From the NCBI RefSeq assembly GCF_009933135.1, contig NZ_MAEH01000016.1, positions 1-64,000 of the forward strand: a stretch of DNA of 64,000 nucleotides, in the 5' to 3' direction. The position numbers and the translations under genes are program-made. Source of the stretch: Candidatus Enterococcus leclercqii. Lineage in GTDB: Bacteria > Bacillota > Bacilli > Lactobacillales > Enterococcaceae. Below the pieces are notes generated by a model. The model did not search any database, was not told the DNA's origin, and saw only the letters and a program-made list of their open reading frames with translations. Shown piece by piece: positions 62,629 to 64,000 of the stretch (position 1 is the first letter of the stretch; each line of letters opens with the position of its first letter).

Positions 62629-63944
62629 TAAAATGTTCCTTCCTTCCATTTAGTTTGTTGAGGTGCTGGTCCGACCTCAATTGCATCCGGAGTAACAGTT
62701 TCATTCTTCACTGCGTAACCATCCTCGATAATTATTTCGCATTCATCGCCAGTGCTGACCCGGGTGGCAATCGCCTGTAGGCCTTCTTGTTCAAGCCATT
62801 GGCCAAACTCTTCTAATGACTGCATATCCATCTGTTCCAATTTATCCAACAGAATAAAGCCACAGTCTGGTTTCAGTTTCCGGACGATTGCCGTGGAAAC
62901 TTTTAACTGATCAGACCCGGACATGTTGTCCCAGCGTTGACCGTTGTAGGTCAGCTCCCCTTCCACTACAGATAGACCAGGCAAAGGCAAATCAGCCTTA
63001 TCAAGTAATTCAGCTTTCTGTCGACGAATTTCATCAATCTTGGTAGTTTCGGCAATATACTGAGCTTCGTATTCTTTGGCATCATCTTCGGCTTTTTCTT
63101 TGTCAAGATTGGCCCGGACTTTCCGATTGATTTCATCAATTTGTGCCAAGTTCTGTTCCAACTGTTCGGTCGATTCATCTTGTAAATCCACTGCGGACTT
63201 TTGAGCAATTTCTAGGTTTTGTGAGGTCTCAGCATGCTGCGCTTCCATCTGCAGGAGCTGTTGGCGAGTTTGCTCAATCCGCTGACGTTCGAGCTCCCAC
63301 TGCTGACTGATTGCATGGACTTGCTCCCGTTTCCGTTGATTCTCGCCATTTCTTGCTAGAATCTCTTGCTGTTGGGCAATTAGCTCGCTAACTTCGACAG
63401 GTAATTTAGGCGCATCCGGATAATAGGTTTGTTCAGCCGCATATTTCTTTTTCTGATCAGCAATCTGACCAATTGCGTGACGATGATTGTAGATTTCCTG
63501 TTCTAAGCGTTCCAATTCATACAATTGAGGACCGACACCGATAATTTGAAGGAGAGTATTCGCCTTTTCTTTGCTGGTAGAGTCCATAAATTTTGGAAGG
63601 TCAATGGCAAGCTCCTCTACGAAGCTATTTAGGAGGTTCTGACCGCCTTTTTGGCCGTTAGGGTCAACTACCTTCAAGTCTGAATTCTTTCCCTTGCGCT
63701 CCACAATCAGGCCGTTGTCCATGACAATATGGAGATGTGGTGGATTTACTGAGCCTTCTCGATGAGCTTGGCTAGGCTTGTACTTGTTGCCACCTAGACC
63801 CCAAGCGATTGCATCTAATACACTAGTCTTGCCTTGGTTATTATTCCCGCCCACAATGGTTAGGCCATTAGCGGTTGGCTCAATTTTCACTGCTTTGACG
63901 CGCTTGACATTCTCGATTTCGAGTTTATTAATTTTTACCGACAT
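62628..63944 (-). CDS. SMC/RecF-like ATPase (phage recombination)
   Basis: A 438-residue ATPase. Walker A is GGNNQGKTSVLDAIAWG (about 31-47). A long glutamine- and glutamate-rich coiled coil (about 130-310) leads to a degenerate signature (NMSGSDQLKVS, about 340) and Walker B CGFILLDKLEQ (about 358). This short RecF/SbcC-like form is typical of A118-like phage recombination operons. AGGAGG precedes the ATG. Confidence 0.85.
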   Translation of the reverse strand: MSVKINKLEIENVKRVKAVKIEPTANGLTIVGGNNNQGKTSVLDAIAWGLGGNKYKPSQAHREGSVNPPHLHIVMDNGLIVERKGKNSDLKVVDPNGQKGGQNLLNSFVEELAIDLPKFMDSTSKEKANTLLQIIGVGPQLYELERLEQEIYNHRHAIGQIADQKKKYAAEQTYYPDAPKLPVEVSELIAQQQEILARNGENQRKREQVHAISQQWELERQRIEQTRQQLLQMEAQHAETSQNLEIAQKSAVDLQDESTEQLEQNLAQIDEINRKVRANLDKEKAEDDAKEYEAQYIAETTKIDEIRRQKAELLDKADLPLPGLSVVEGELTYNGQRWDNMSGSDQLKVSTAIVRKLKPDCGFILLDKLEQMDMQSLEEFGQWLEQEGLQAIATRVSTGDECEIIIEDGYAVKNETVTPDAIEVGPAPQQTKWKEGTF

Positions 63945-63955
63945 CTAATTCCCTC

Positions 63956-64000
63956 CTAAATATGGCAATCCACTAAAGTAAAAAAGTAATCCGGATATTT
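63956..64000 (-). CDS. Partial gene, C-terminal end only
   Basis: An open frame enters from beyond the window and ends at TAG (63956-63958), giving KYPDYFFTLVDCHI. The stop lies just before the AGGAGG of the next gene, as expected for an operon. Too short to identify. Confidence 0.35.
   Translation of the reverse strand, partial: KYPDYFFTLVDCHI

Noticed and set aside
1-64000. CRISPR arrays, tRNA and rRNA genes
   Set aside because: No regularly spaced repeat series, tRNA cloverleaf or rRNA segment was recognised on reading either strand.

Overview
The window reads as low-GC Firmicutes DNA, most likely Enterococcus. The pointers are the codon use, AGGAGG ribosome sites, an FPKTG-type sorting signal, a Tn916-type transfer module and an A118/SPP1-like siphoprophage. 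No species-diagnostic housekeeping gene is present, so the genus is an inference. Nearly every gene lies on the minus strand, so transcription runs from high to low coordinates.

Region 1 (about 1-6070) is a magnesium locus. A strong promoter (6041-6069) leads into an M-box Mg2+ riboswitch with a terminator (5789-6018), followed by mgtC, a GNAT acetyltransferase and the P-type ATPase mgtA. Downstream lies a TnpB-family gene (273-1361) that has lost two of its three RuvC catalytic residues but keeps its zinc finger. That is the hallmark of TnpB-like nuclease-dead repressors (TldR). Its N-terminus carries a one-base frameshift.

Region 2 (about 6600-27700) is an almost complete Tn916/ICEBs1-type conjugation module: orf13, 14, 15, 16, 17, 18 (ardA), 19, 20 (MobT relaxase), oriT, 21 (TcpA), 22 and 23. 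No integrase or excisionase is visible. Cargo sits in three places. A two-gene nuclease + Rad50/SMC-like ATPase cassette with its own promoter and terminator lies between orf17 and ardA; it looks like a Lamassu/ABC-3C-type defence system. A cytosine-C5 methyltransferase broken by one in-frame TGA and a zeta-toxin cassette lie between oriT and orf21. A 1069-residue thioester/isopeptide LPXTG adhesin occupies the upstream end.

Region 3 (about 27720-28850) is a gene-poor junction. It holds a possible small RNA and a candidate type I toxin-antitoxin unit: a 34-residue hydrophobic peptide facing a shared terminator.

Region 4 (about 28850-64000, continuing past the window) is a siphoprophage read from its lysis end. 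In order it holds endolysin, holin, XhlA, a GDPD-domain tail protein, tail spike, distal tail, a tape measure with M23 and 3D domains, tail chaperones, tail tube, head-tail connectors, capsid, scaffold, and a MuF head protein with a C-terminal toxin-like domain plus candidate immunity gene. Portal and terminase follow, then a late regulator, RusA, small early genes, primase-helicase, helicase, DUF2303, DUF669, a Sak4-like ATPase and an SMC-like ATPase. Integrase, repressor and lysogeny genes must lie beyond 64000. One lone plus-strand gene (45886-46095) looks like a moron.
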